Assembly: GCF_025642135.1 (NCBI RefSeq)
Contig: NZ_CP106793.1
Span: 6,664,001-6,728,000, forward strand
DNA length: 64,000 nt
Direction: 5' to 3'
Source: Streptomyces cynarae
Lineage (GTDB): Bacteria > Actinomycetota > Actinomycetes > Streptomycetales > Streptomycetaceae
The position numbers were made by a program, and so were the translations under genes. This document shows, piece by piece, positions 53,794-64,000 of this stretch. The notes beneath the pieces are model-generated. The model did not search any database, had not been told where the DNA came from, and saw only the letters and a list, made by a program, of their open reading frames with translations. The number at the start of each line of letters is the position of its first letter. Position 1 is the first letter of the stretch.

Positions 53794-54624
53794 GTGGAAA
53801 ACGTACCGGGCGGTGTGGTCATGGAGAAGAACGAGACACGTGGCAAGGGGGAAGTAACCAGTCACTCGGTGTTCGGCGCACCGTGCTGGGTGAGTCTGGC
53901 CACCCGCGACCTGGAGGGCGCGGAGGAGTTCTACCAGGCCGTCTTCGGCTGGAAGTGGCGGCCCAACAGCCTCGGTGACCGGTTCCGCGTGGCGCTCGCG
54001 GACGGGGTGCCCGTCGCCGGGATCGCCGCCGTGGCCTCGATGTGGCAGATGGCCGTGGCCTGGACCGTGTACTTCGCGGTCGACAGCGCCGACGACGCCG
54101 CGGCCCGCTGCCGGGAGCGCGGCGGGACCACGGCCGTGGGACCGCTCGCCCTCCCGCCGGGCCGGGCGGCCCTGCTCGCGGACCGCGACGGGGCCGTGTT
54201 CGGCATCTGGGAGGGCCCGCTCATCACGGACTGGGAGGAGTGGCGCGCCGCCGCGCCCACCTTCATAAGGCTGCACACGCGCGACGCCTTCGACGCCGCC
54301 ATCTTCTACGGCGAGGTCCTGGAGTGGGCCGCCGCGCGCCCCGGCTGCTGCGAGGTGCACTACGACGGCGACGAGGTCGTGCTGCGCAGCAGCCAAGTGG
54401 TGATCGCGCGGATCCACTCGGGGGCGGTGGAGGCGGCGCCCGATCCCACGATCCGCCCGCACTGGCAGATCCACTTCACGGTCGACGACGTCACCGCCTG
54501 CGTCCTGGCGGCCCGTGCGCACGGCGGGTCCGTGCTGCAGTGGGAGGAGGGCGCCGGCGAGGCGGTGCTGGCCGACCCGGACGGCGCGCGCTTCACGGTG
54601 ACCGCGAGGCAGCGGGAACGCTGA
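53794..54624 (+). CDS. VOC-family protein with two glyoxalase-like domains
   Basis: A 276-residue protein with two consecutive VOC domains: GAPCWVSLATRDLEGAEEFY near residue 29 and the weaker TFIRLHTRDAFDAAIFYGEV near 157, closing with LADPDGARFTV. Such pairs form one metal-binding barrel in dioxygenases, lyases or resistance proteins; the reaction is unknown. The GTG follows GCGGAG. A 17-bp sequence upstream of it is shared with the preceding gene. Confidence 0.85.
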   Translation: MENVPGGVVMEKNETRGKGEVTSHSVFGAPCWVSLATRDLEGAEEFYQAVFGWKWRPNSLGDRFRVALADGVPVAGIAAVASMWQMAVAWTVYFAVDSADDAAARCRERGGTTAVGPLALPPGRAALLADRDGAVFGIWEGPLITDWEEWRAAAPTFIRLHTRDAFDAAIFYGEVLEWAAARPGCCEVHYDGDEVVLRSSQVVIARIHSGAVEAAPDPTIRPHWQIHFTVDDVTACVLAARAHGGSVLQWEEGAGEAVLADPDGARFTVTARQRER

Positions 54625-54743
54625 CCGGCGGCCGTGCGGGGGGCGCCGGCTCGGGGTACGGCCTCGGCGGGCGGGATCCGGAGGGGAGCCCCGTTGTGGT
54701 GTGGGGCCGGGGCGATCGCCCGCCCGCCGAGGGGCGCGCGGGG

Positions 54744-55163
54744 TCAGGACACGGCCGGGCCGGCGGTGCGGGCCCGATCGCGACGGCGGCGCAGCACGCC
54801 CCGGCGCGGCTCCTGGTCCGGCAGCCAGCCGAAGGCCAGACAGCTGCCCACCGCGCCCAGCAGCAGGCCGATCAGGAAGCCGCCCAGGTTGGACGTGAGC
54901 CAGGTGCCCAGCGACGTCAGGATGCCGATGAGCGAGTAGAACAGGCGCTGGGTGGGGTTGAAGAGGACCAGCAGACCGCACAGCACCATCACGGTCGGCA
55001 GCAGATACCCCGCTACGCCCTGCATGCCGATGTGCATGACCACCTTCAGCGACGCCTTCTCGGTGAGGAGGATCTCCGCCCCGCCCAGGGCGAGCAGCAG
55101 CCCGCCCCAGAAGGGCCGGTTCGCCCGCCACCGCCGGAAGGCGGCCCTCGGCCCGTTCGTCAT
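54744..55163 (-). CDS. DUF6114 membrane protein
   Basis: A 139-residue membrane protein with about four hydrophobic segments, opening RPFWGGLLLALGGAEILLT and ending in a basic Arg-rich tail. It belongs to the actinobacterial DUF6114 family, which is paired with DUF6230 proteins. The ATG overlaps the DUF6230 stop by 4 nt. Function unknown. Confidence 0.87.
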   Translation of the reverse strand: MTNGPRAAFRRWRANRPFWGGLLLALGGAEILLTEKASLKVVMHIGMQGVAGYLLPTVMVLCGLLVLFNPTQRLFYSLIGILTSLGTWLTSNLGGFLIGLLLGAVGSCLAFGWLPDQEPRRGVLRRRRDRARTAGPAVS

Positions 55164-55843
55164 GAGGGGCAGTCCGAGTCGCTGAAGCTGAGCTTGAGCC
55201 CCGGGAGCTTGAAGGTGCCCGCCGTGGTGGCGTAGTTGGTCTGCCGCAGGTTGGCGATGTGCACGGTGTCGGACTGCTGGCTGAAGACACCGTGGGGCCC
55301 CTTCACGCCTGCCTTGTTCAGCGTGCCGGCGTCGTTGCCGATCTCGATGTTGGTGAAGTCGGCGTCGCCGGTCAGCTGGGTCGAGTCGGTGGTCAGATCG
55401 CTGGCGACGACCTTGTCCTTGCCGCCGCCCGCGGTGATCTTCAGATATGAGCCGCCGAGGTCGACGCTCTGGCACAGCCTGGTGAGCGTCGCGTTCTTGA
55501 TCACGGAGGTGACGACCGCCACCTCGTCACCGACGGTCTCCCTCAGCGGGTTGTCCTTGTCCAGCGTGTCGAGGCCGCCGAACTGCTCGAAGCCGGTGCC
55601 GTTCAGGTCGGTGGCGGTGACCGTGAAGGCCATACCGGAGATCGCGAACTGCACGCCCAGTGCTCCCTGGGCGGTCATGATCGCGAGTCCTGCGGCGATC
55701 GCGGTGGCAGGCACCGCCATCACCGCGGCGCGGCGCAGGCGGACACGCCCGCGTCTTGCGGAGGACCCTTCGGCGGCGGAACCGCTTTCCGGGGGCTCGG
55801 GGGCGGAACCGGGGGACGCCGTGGCGTCCGAGGACGAGGCCAT
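55160..55843 (-). CDS. DUF6230 exported protein
   Basis: A 227-residue protein. A disordered N-terminus of about 35 residues is followed by a hydrophobic signal or anchor segment (VMAVPATAIAAGLAIMTAQG) and a beta-rich extracellular domain (FAISGMAFTVTATDLNGTGF ... LPGLKLSFSDSDCPS) with two cysteines. First gene of a two-gene operon with DUF6114, behind a good promoter at 55984-56013. Function unknown; the pair may modify the cell surface. Confidence 0.87.
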   Translation of the reverse strand: MASSSDATASPGSAPEPPESGSAAEGSSARRGRVRLRRAAVMAVPATAIAAGLAIMTAQGALGVQFAISGMAFTVTATDLNGTGFEQFGGLDTLDKDNPLRETVGDEVAVVTSVIKNATLTRLCQSVDLGGSYLKITAGGGKDKVVASDLTTDSTQLTGDADFTNIEIGNDAGTLNKAGVKGPHGVFSQQSDTVHIANLRQTNYATTAGTFKLPGLKLSFSDSDCPS

Positions 55844-55983
55844 GTCTGCTCCTGGGCATGGTCAATGCGAGTAGGGCTTCACTGGCACGGTGTCCTGGCG
55901 CGGACAGCGGCTGCCGCGTACGCCTCCTCACACCTCCCGGCGTGTGCAAGGGCTTGCTCGTGGTGCGGCAGTGGCCACCAACG

Positions 55984-56013
55984 AAGTTACCGGGGGTTAC
56001 ACCCAGCGGTCAA
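55984..56013 (-). promoter_or_regulatory. Promoter candidate of the DUF6230/DUF6114 operon
   Basis: On the minus strand TTGACC (56008-56013) and TAACTT (55984-55989) are separated by 18 bases. The spacer includes two GTAAC direct repeats ten bases apart. Confidence 0.55.
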
Positions 56014-56060
56014 GGGAGTTGTGGCAGAAGCGTGTTGATTGTGTGGCGCCGGTGATCAGT

Positions 56061-56083
56061 CCGGTGACCGGCGCAGTCACCGG
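56061..56083. other. Perfect 8-bp hairpin in the divergent region
   Basis: CCGGTGAC and GTCACCGG flank a 7-base loop. It could be a terminator or an operator. Confidence 0.5.
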
Positions 56084-56149
56084 CCCCTCCGGTGCGGTGG
56101 TCACGACCTGCGCCCTCGCGTACCGGCACGCCAACTTGTGTCCGTCGTA

Positions 56150-56179
56150 TTGACGTTGACGAACAATCAGGTCTACAAC
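56150..56179 (+). promoter_or_regulatory. Promoter candidate for the secreted Cys-paired protein
   Basis: TTGACG (56150-56155) and TACAAC (56174-56179) are 18 bases apart, about 300 bases upstream of the start, in a locally A+T-rich segment. Confidence 0.5.
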
Positions 56180-56427
56180 ATCCCGTGTTTTCGCGGATCC
56201 GTGGCGCCGGATCCGTCGCTCGGCGCACGTCGCCCTCCCGGCCCCTGTCCCTTCCGGGGCGTGTGGTGACGCCTCCGCACACGCGGTGCGCCGCACGGAT
56301 CCTTCACATCCACCAGCGATCCGGTCATCCCTCCGCGTCACCGGCACGTCCGCTTTCCCCCTGTCCACGGACCGCCCCCGGTGGCCCGGCCGCCGCTGCC
56401 GTCCCGTCACGTACGGAGAAGGCGTGA

Positions 56428-57147
<720 letters not shown>

Positions 57148-57194
57148 CGGCCCACGGCCGCCTCCGGTCTCCGGCGGGACCGGGGGCGGCCGTC

Positions 57195-58063
57195 TCATCC
57201 GCGTCGGCGGCGCAGCACGACGAGCGCGGCGCCCCCAGGAGCAGCGCGACCGCCGCGGCGCCGGCCGTCGGCAGCGGCACCGAGGGGCCACGGTCCTTAC
57301 GGGGCGCTGTGGCCGCAGCCGGGGTGCCGGGTACGGTCGTCGCCGGGGCGCCGGACGCGGCGGTCGCCGGGGCGCTCGGCGGCGGTGTCGGCGTGCCGCT
57401 CGGCCTGTCCTTGCCCGTGCCGGTGCCCGAGGCGCCGGACGCGGCGAACACCACGTCGGAGCACGAGTAGTAGGTGTCCGTCGTGCTCGAGTTCTGCCAG
57501 ATCGTGAACAGGACGTGGCGCCCCGAGCGGTCCGCCGGAAGCGTCGCCCTGATCCGGTAGGCACCGTTCCGCAGCGGCGGGTCCGTGACCTCCGCGAACG
57601 GCTTCGCCGGAAGGTCGGACCAGGTCAGCGGTTTCGCGGGATCGTAGCCTCGTGTGGTCAGGAACAGCTTGAACGTGCCCGTGTGCGGGATCGTCGAGCT
57701 GTACGTCATCGTCAGCGTGGCCCCGGGCGTGAGCCGGGTCGACGGCCAGTCGGAGCGCGCCAGGTCCAGGCCCTTGTACGCGGGCAGCCCTCCGCTGCAC
57801 AGCCGGCCGTCGGGGATCAGCTGCCGGTCCCTGCCGTTCACGTCCGCCACCCGCAGGTTGTCCCAGGCCGTGAACGGGGCGCCGTTCGCCGCGATCGCCG
57901 CCCGGCACGCGGCGGTCCGCGCCTGTTCGCCGCCCTCCGGTGAGCACGCGACCACCCGGCTGACCGGATCCGTGGGCGCGCCGTGGGCGAGGGCCGGGGT
58001 CGCTGGCAGCAGCGTGGCCGCCACGGCGACGGCGGCCGCGGCGACGGGGCGGTGAGCGGGCAT
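57195..58063 (-). pseudogene. AA10-type lytic polysaccharide monooxygenase, apparent one-base frameshift near the C-terminus
   Basis: A copper enzyme that oxidatively cleaves chitin or cellulose. Signal peptide ends at A26, leaving the copper-ligating H27 as the mature N-terminus; the second ligand is H127 (IPHTGTFKLF), and F206 lies in the usual axial position of CSDVVF. A Thr/Pro-rich linker leads to LPTAG and a hydrophobic helix. As read, the tail becomes SSCCAADADE and overlaps the neighbour; adding one C in the run at 57232-57236 gives GGAALVVLRRRRG and a stop at 57195, a normal membrane anchor. Catalytic part unaffected. Confidence 0.8.
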
Positions 58064-58216
58064 CCGGGGTCTCCATGCGCGTCGGGTCCGGCGGGCGCTT
58101 GGTGCGCATCGAGGAGTACGGGGATGCGACGGCGCCTGTTCAGACGTACGGCGCCCGTGCCGGCCCGACCGGCGGCGCGAGGGAGGGAGGGTGGACGCGC
58201 CGGTTAGCGTAGGCGC

Positions 58217-58771
58217 ATGGCAACGGGAAGCGCCCCAGGAGCGGTTGACGTGAAATGTCCGGGCTGCGGCTCGGCCGCCGTGCTGGCGGTCCCCGAGGTC
58301 TGCGCCGATCACGCGTCCATGCGCGAAGGACTCGCCGACCGGTTGGCGCGGTCGCCGGGCGCGCCGTCACGGTTCGACAGTTGTGTGCACTTCCTGGAGG
58401 GCATGCTGATGGTCGGCGTCGGTGTCGCCCTCGCCTACAGCGGCGTAGCCCACCACCAGCCGCTCTACACCGCCGGCGGATCGCTCCTCGCCGTCCTGCT
58501 GCTGGTCGGGACGGTCGTCGTGGTCCGGCGCGAGACCCGCGAACGCGCCTTCGTCACCGCCGGCGAGGCCCGCGCCGAGGCACTGTGGCGACCGGCGTAC
58601 CACTGCGCCGGGTGCGCGTCGGTGTTCTGCCCCGGCGGCAGTCCGTGGCAGGGTCTGCTGACGCCGGAGCAGTTCAAGAAGTTCGTGTGGACCGAGGCCG
58701 GCTACGACAAGCAGCTCGAGGAGCGGTTCACGGACGTGGACCTGCCGCCCGGGATCCCCGCTGGCCCCTGA
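58217..58771 (+). CDS. Zinc-ribbon membrane protein, function unknown
   Basis: A 184-residue protein. An N-terminal CPGC pair and a second CAGC near residue 133 suggest a split zinc ribbon. Two hydrophobic segments (residues about 62-78 and 89-104) lie between them, so both ends face the cytosol. Four bases upstream context is weak (AGGCGC). It lies 13 bases before the DUF89 gene and is probably co-transcribed. Confidence 0.75.
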   Translation: MATGSAPGAVDVKCPGCGSAAVLAVPEVCADHASMREGLADRLARSPGAPSRFDSCVHFLEGMLMVGVGVALAYSGVAHHQPLYTAGGSLLAVLLLVGTVVVVRRETRERAFVTAGEARAEALWRPAYHCAGCASVFCPGGSPWQGLLTPEQFKKFVWTEAGYDKQLEERFTDVDLPPGIPAGP

Positions 58772-58784
58772 GGAGCCCCAGACC

Positions 58785-59933
58785 ATGCCTGACGCCCCCG
58801 TGATCCTCGCCGACGAGCCGGGCTCCTTCCCGCACGGTGTGCTCTCGGCACGGCATCCCGCGCTGATCCGCGCGGTGCGGGACGCCTTCCCGTACGGACC
58901 CGACCGGCGGCACGCCCTGGAGGCGCTGCTGACCAGCGCCACCGAGGGCGTCATCGAGCCCCTCGGCACGGAGGACGACGTGCGGTGGGCGCAGTGGGGC
59001 GCCCGGGAGTACCTGGGCCGGTCCTGGTTCGAGGTGCCCTTCCTGTGGTCCGAGAGCTACTTCTACCGCCACCTCCTCCAGGCGGTCGGCTACTTCGGCC
59101 CGGGCCCCTGGCAGGGCATCGACCCGTTCCGCCCCTTCAAACTCGCCGAACTCGACTCCGTGGAGACCGACGAGGAACTGGCGGCCCTGGACCGGCTGGC
59201 CGGCGAGCCGGCCGACGCGCGGGCGCGGGCACTGCTGCACGGCTCGCTGTGGGGCAATCGCGCGGACCTCGGCTTCCGCCTGTCCGCCCCCGACGCCTCG
59301 ACGGCGGCTTCCGGGCTCGTGGCCGACGACAGCGACGTGTTGTGGTCCCTGCTGCCCTGCGACACGGTGTGCCTGGTCGCCGACAACGCGGGCCGCGAAC
59401 TGATCCCGGACCTGCTCCTGCTGGACCATCTGCTGACCCGGCGCCGGGTACGGCGGGCCCTGCTGCACGTCAAGGCGTATCCCTACTACATCTCCGATGC
59501 CACCACGGCCGACGTCGTGGACGCCGTACGCCGCCTCACCGCCGCGCAGGGCGAGGCGGCGGCCGCCGGGGAGCGCCTGTGGACCGCTCTGGCCGAGGGG
59601 CGCCTGGAGGTCCGGGCGCACCCGTTCTCCTGCGCCCCGCTGCCGTACGCCGACATGCCCGACGACCTGCGCGCCCAGTTCGCCGAGGCGGACCTGACGA
59701 TCCTCAAGGGCGACCTCAACTACCGCCGCCTGGTGGGGGACCGGCTCCACCCGCCGACGACGCCGTTCGCGGACACCACGGCGTACTTCCCCGGCCCGGT
59801 CGCGGCGCTGCGCACCCTGAAGTCCGACGTGATCGTGGGCCTCACCGCGGCGACCGAGGAGTCGCTGGTCGCCGCGGAGGGACGGCGCTGGCGGACGAGC
59901 GGCACGCACGCGCTGATCCAGGTAGGACCGTGA
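58785..59933 (+). CDS. DUF89 / ARMT1-type damage-control phosphatase
   Basis: A 382-residue protein of the DUF89 family, metal-dependent phosphatases that remove harmful phosphometabolites. Motifs LWGNRADL, LVADNAGRELIPDLLLLD and LKGDLNYRRLVGD are intact and hold the metal-binding Asp/Asn residues. No signal peptide. The ATG follows GAGGAG. Substrate unknown. Confidence 0.9.
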   Translation: MPDAPVILADEPGSFPHGVLSARHPALIRAVRDAFPYGPDRRHALEALLTSATEGVIEPLGTEDDVRWAQWGAREYLGRSWFEVPFLWSESYFYRHLLQAVGYFGPGPWQGIDPFRPFKLAELDSVETDEELAALDRLAGEPADARARALLHGSLWGNRADLGFRLSAPDASTAASGLVADDSDVLWSLLPCDTVCLVADNAGRELIPDLLLLDHLLTRRRVRRALLHVKAYPYYISDATTADVVDAVRRLTAAQGEAAAAGERLWTALAEGRLEVRAHPFSCAPLPYADMPDDLRAQFAEADLTILKGDLNYRRLVGDRLHPPTTPFADTTAYFPGPVAALRTLKSDVIVGLTAATEESLVAAEGRRWRTSGTHALIQVGP

Positions 59934-59937
59934 CCTT

Positions 59938-61203
59938 TCAAGTGAGCTGGAGGGAGAGCGCCTTGATGCCGTTGATGAAGTTCGAGACGAGCCTTCTGGG
60001 CGGCGCGGCCAGGCAGAGATCGGGCAGGGACTCCAGCGCCGCCTGGTAGAGCACGCGCAGTTGCAGTCGGGCGAAGTGCACGCCGAGACAGACGTGCGGA
60101 CCGTCCCCGAAGGAGACGTGTGGGTTCGGCGTCCGTGCCAGATCGAGCCGGTCGGGTGCGGCGAAGGCCCGCTCGTCCCGGTTGGCGGACGCGTGGAAGA
60201 CGACCACCTTGTCGCCGGCCCGTATCTGCTGCCCGGCCAGCTCGGTGTCACGGGAGGCGGTGCGCCGGAAGCTGAGCACGGGCGGGTGCCAGCGAAGCAA
60301 CTCGTCGACGGCAAGCCCGAGTTCTCCGGGCTGTGTACGCAGCCGCTGATACGCCCCAGGGTGCTCGGCGAGCGCCAGCAGGCCGCCGGGTGCCGCGCTG
60401 CGCACCGTGTCGTTGCCGGCGATGGTCAGCAGGAAGAAGAACATCTCCAGCTCGGGGCCCGCCAGTTCGGGGTCGGTGGCGAGGGCGGTCATGATGTCGT
60501 CACCGGGGTGCGTGCGCTTCCGGTCGGCCAACTGCCGGACGTACGCGAACATGTCCCGCAGCGCGGACGGTGAGCGAGGGTTGACGGGCCGGCCCTCGGC
60601 ATCGCGGAGCGGCTCGCCCACCTCGTCCGGATCCTGGTAGCCGATCACGCGACGGGTCCAGTGCAGCAGCAGGGCCCGGTCGGACTCGGGCACGCCCAGC
60701 AGGTCGGCGAGGTTGAGCAGGGCGTAGTCGTCGGTGATGGCGGAGACGACGTCACAGGTGCCGTCGCCCGCGCGTGCCCGGTCGAGGGCGCCCGCGCACA
60801 GCGCCTGGGCGCGCCGGCGGACGACGGCGGCGAAGCGGTCGATACGCCGCGGAGTGAAGGCACGGCTGACGAGCCGCCGCAGCCGCCCGTGCGCCGACGC
60901 GTCCTGGTTGAGCATCATGCGGCGGATGAACGGCAGGTCGGCGGGGTCCGGGTCGCGGATCTGCGTGGCGCCCAGCCAGGAGGAGAACGTCGCGGAGTCC
61001 TTCAGCACGCGCACCACGTCCGCGTGCCGGGTCACCGCCCAGAAACCGGGCCCCGCCGGCCAGCCGAGCACCTCCGGTTCCTCCTGCCAGGCGACCGGGT
61101 GGTGGTCACGGAGAGTGCGGTAGGCGGAGTAGGGGACTCCCTCGGCGTAACGGCGGGGATCGAAGACGTCGGGGACGGGCGGAGCGCTCTCGCCGATGCT
61201 CAC
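59938..61203 (-). CDS. Cytochrome P450
   Basis: A 421-residue soluble P450. The heme-binding cysteine lies in FGDGPHVCLG (near residue 369), the I-helix has AGNDTVRSA (with N in place of the usual first acidic-side residue and no ExxR anomalies), and the K-helix ELLRWHPP is present. The GTG overlaps the hydrolase stop by 4 nt, so the two form one operon that diverges from geosmin synthase. It needs a ferredoxin partner from elsewhere. Substrate unknown. Confidence 0.93.
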   Translation of the reverse strand: MSIGESAPPVPDVFDPRRYAEGVPYSAYRTLRDHHPVAWQEEPEVLGWPAGPGFWAVTRHADVVRVLKDSATFSSWLGATQIRDPDPADLPFIRRMMLNQDASAHGRLRRLVSRAFTPRRIDRFAAVVRRRAQALCAGALDRARAGDGTCDVVSAITDDYALLNLADLLGVPESDRALLLHWTRRVIGYQDPDEVGEPLRDAEGRPVNPRSPSALRDMFAYVRQLADRKRTHPGDDIMTALATDPELAGPELEMFFFLLTIAGNDTVRSAAPGGLLALAEHPGAYQRLRTQPGELGLAVDELLRWHPPVLSFRRTASRDTELAGQQIRAGDKVVVFHASANRDERAFAAPDRLDLARTPNPHVSFGDGPHVCLGVHFARLQLRVLYQAALESLPDLCLAAPPRRLVSNFINGIKALSLQLT

Positions 61204-61979
61204 GCTTCCGCGCCGTCCGCGCGCAGGAAGTCCTCCACGGCCCGGATGAGGTCGAGCGGTGTTTCGTCCATCGCGTAGTGGCCCGCGGAGGGCAGTTCGA
61301 GGACCGAGCCGTGCGGATACCAGCGCAGCCAGGTGTCCCGCAGCAGGTCGGCTGTCAGCGCCGGGTCGAGTGCTCCCGCGATGGCCAGAGCGGGCACCGC
61401 GGAACCCTTGACCTCCTCGTGGAAGTCCTCCCCGGCCCACGAGTCCAGCCATGCCCGGAACGCCTCGGGGGCGCTGTGCGCCAGCGAACGCGCGACCATC
61501 CGGTCCAGCCAGGCGGCCGGGCGCCGACCGCCGGTGGTGAAGTCGATGATGACGCGCCGGTTCTCCGGCTTGTGCGCGGCGCCCGTGAACAGCTCCCACT
61601 GCTCGGCGGGCATCGTCAACCCGGAGGCGGGCACGGGGGAGACCCCGACGATCCGGCGCAGGCGTTCGGGCGCGAGGACCAGCAGCCGCTGGGCGACCAC
61701 GCCGCCCATGGAGTGCCCGACCACCGAGAACCGCTCCCAGCCCAGCCGGTCGGCGAGTTCGAGGAGGTCCGCGGCCGCCTGACCGGTGTCGAACGCGCCG
61801 GGGGCGTCCTTCGCGGCACCGTATCCGCGAAGGTCGACGAGGGCATAGGTGAAGGTGGCGCGATCGAGATCCGGCACCACCGCCGAGTACGCACCCCGAT
61901 CACCGAACCAGCCGTGCACCGCGAACACCTTGTGGGCGCCGTCACCTTGCACGTCATGAGGCAGCACGAAGGAGGTCAT
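61200..61979 (-). CDS. Alpha/beta-hydrolase
   Basis: A 259-residue alpha/beta-hydrolase with the nucleophile elbow GHSMGG (serine near 92), an HGWFGD oxyanion motif and the histidine in AGHYAMDE near the C-terminus. No signal peptide. It is coupled to the P450 gene by a 4-nt overlap and diverges from geosmin synthase over 188 bp. The start has a weak site. The substrate may be an ester or lactone linked to the P450 reaction; inference only. Confidence 0.88.
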   Translation of the reverse strand: MTSFVLPHDVQGDGAHKVFAVHGWFGDRGAYSAVVPDLDRATFTYALVDLRGYGAAKDAPGAFDTGQAAADLLELADRLGWERFSVVGHSMGGVVAQRLLVLAPERLRRIVGVSPVPASGLTMPAEQWELFTGAAHKPENRRVIIDFTTGGRRPAAWLDRMVARSLAHSAPEAFRAWLDSWAGEDFHEEVKGSAVPALAIAGALDPALTADLLRDTWLRWYPHGSVLELPSAGHYAMDETPLDLIRAVEDFLRADGAEA

Positions 61980-62116
61980 GCGACCACGGTGGCGCGGGAG
62001 TTGGGCGTCGGCAAGTAGCAGGGCGAGCATTCCACTGTGTGGGTGGCAGCCGCGTGGGGCGGCGGGAACTCCGGGTCGAGACCAGCAGTTCGCTCCCGAT
62101 TCACGCGATGGTGTGA

Positions 62117-64000
<1,884 letters not shown>

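Noticed and set aside
61200..61203. Overlap of P450 and hydrolase genes as an annotation error
   Set aside because: GTGA overlaps of 4 nt occur repeatedly here and are typical of coupled genes.

Overview
The window is chromosomal DNA from a Streptomyces species. The base composition is very GC-rich, with GC-biased third codon positions, many GTG and TTG starts, purine-rich ribosome binding sites and 4-nt ATGA/GTGA gene overlaps. The gene content is also typical: a conservon, a geosmin synthase, a coproporphyrin-dependent heme branch and DUF397/XRE regulators. From memory, the order resembles the S. coelicolor region from the fadB/fadA-like pair to geosmin synthase; I could not check this by alignment. 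It reads as core-like chromosome. I see no integrase, intact insertion sequence, CRISPR array, rRNA or tRNA.

Layout. 0-3.4 kb: fatty-acid beta-oxidation pair (multifunctional alpha subunit and thiolase, minus strand). 4-7.2 kb: RNase D, a LuxR-type regulator with a degenerate receiver, and a DUF3000 protein. 7.4-15.1 kb: heme genes hemE, hemG/cgoX and hemQ/chdC with a rhomboid protease, a flavin disulfide reductase and a DUF4349 lipoprotein between them. 15-24 kb: DUF4142 protein, a DUF692/MNIO enzyme with an extra C-terminal domain, a mycothiol-dependent-isomerase-like protein, TetR, a LysR/reductase divergon, PTH2, polysaccharide deacetylase and PPK2. 24-33 kb: SPFH protein, SulP transporter plus carbonic anhydrase, ZapE, RibD-like reductase, MurC and MsrB. 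33-41 kb: MASE1 sensor, SpoIIE-type phosphatase, orphan sugar-binding lipoprotein, four-gene conservon and a second deacetylase. 42-50 kb: MgtE_N/CBS protein coupled to a divergent Nramp-like transporter, CtaG, and a four-gene quaternary-amine ABC transporter. 50-54.6 kb: methyltransferase, a WhiJ-like regulatory trio and a VOC protein. 54.7-64 kb: DUF6230/DUF6114 pair, a secreted Cys-paired protein, AA10 LPMO, DUF89/ARMT1 phosphatase, P450 plus hydrolase, and the first 611 codons of geosmin synthase, cut by the window end.

How genes work together. Thiolase and the alpha subunit act in one beta-oxidation spiral. HemE, CgoX and ChdC are three of the four late steps of the coproporphyrin-dependent route, with ferrochelatase elsewhere. 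SulP and carbonic anhydrase form a likely bicarbonate uptake unit. CvnA-D form a membrane sensor/GTPase switch. The ABC operon imports an osmolyte or choline-like compound.

Most notable observations: (1) four genes each look one base short, in or near short G/C runs, which suggests consensus errors or real inactivation; (2) the 3' end of hemQ is tandemly repeated with a 109-bp period, and a smaller similar event is seen at the PTH2 gene; (3) a 29-codon reading frame with a strong ribosome binding site plus a hairpin lies just upstream of the MgtE_N/Nramp-like operon, as a possible attenuator; (4) the conservon sensor appears to lack the usual histidine in its kinase box; (5) a 271-bp element with terminal inverted repeats lies between the Nramp-like gene and ctaG.
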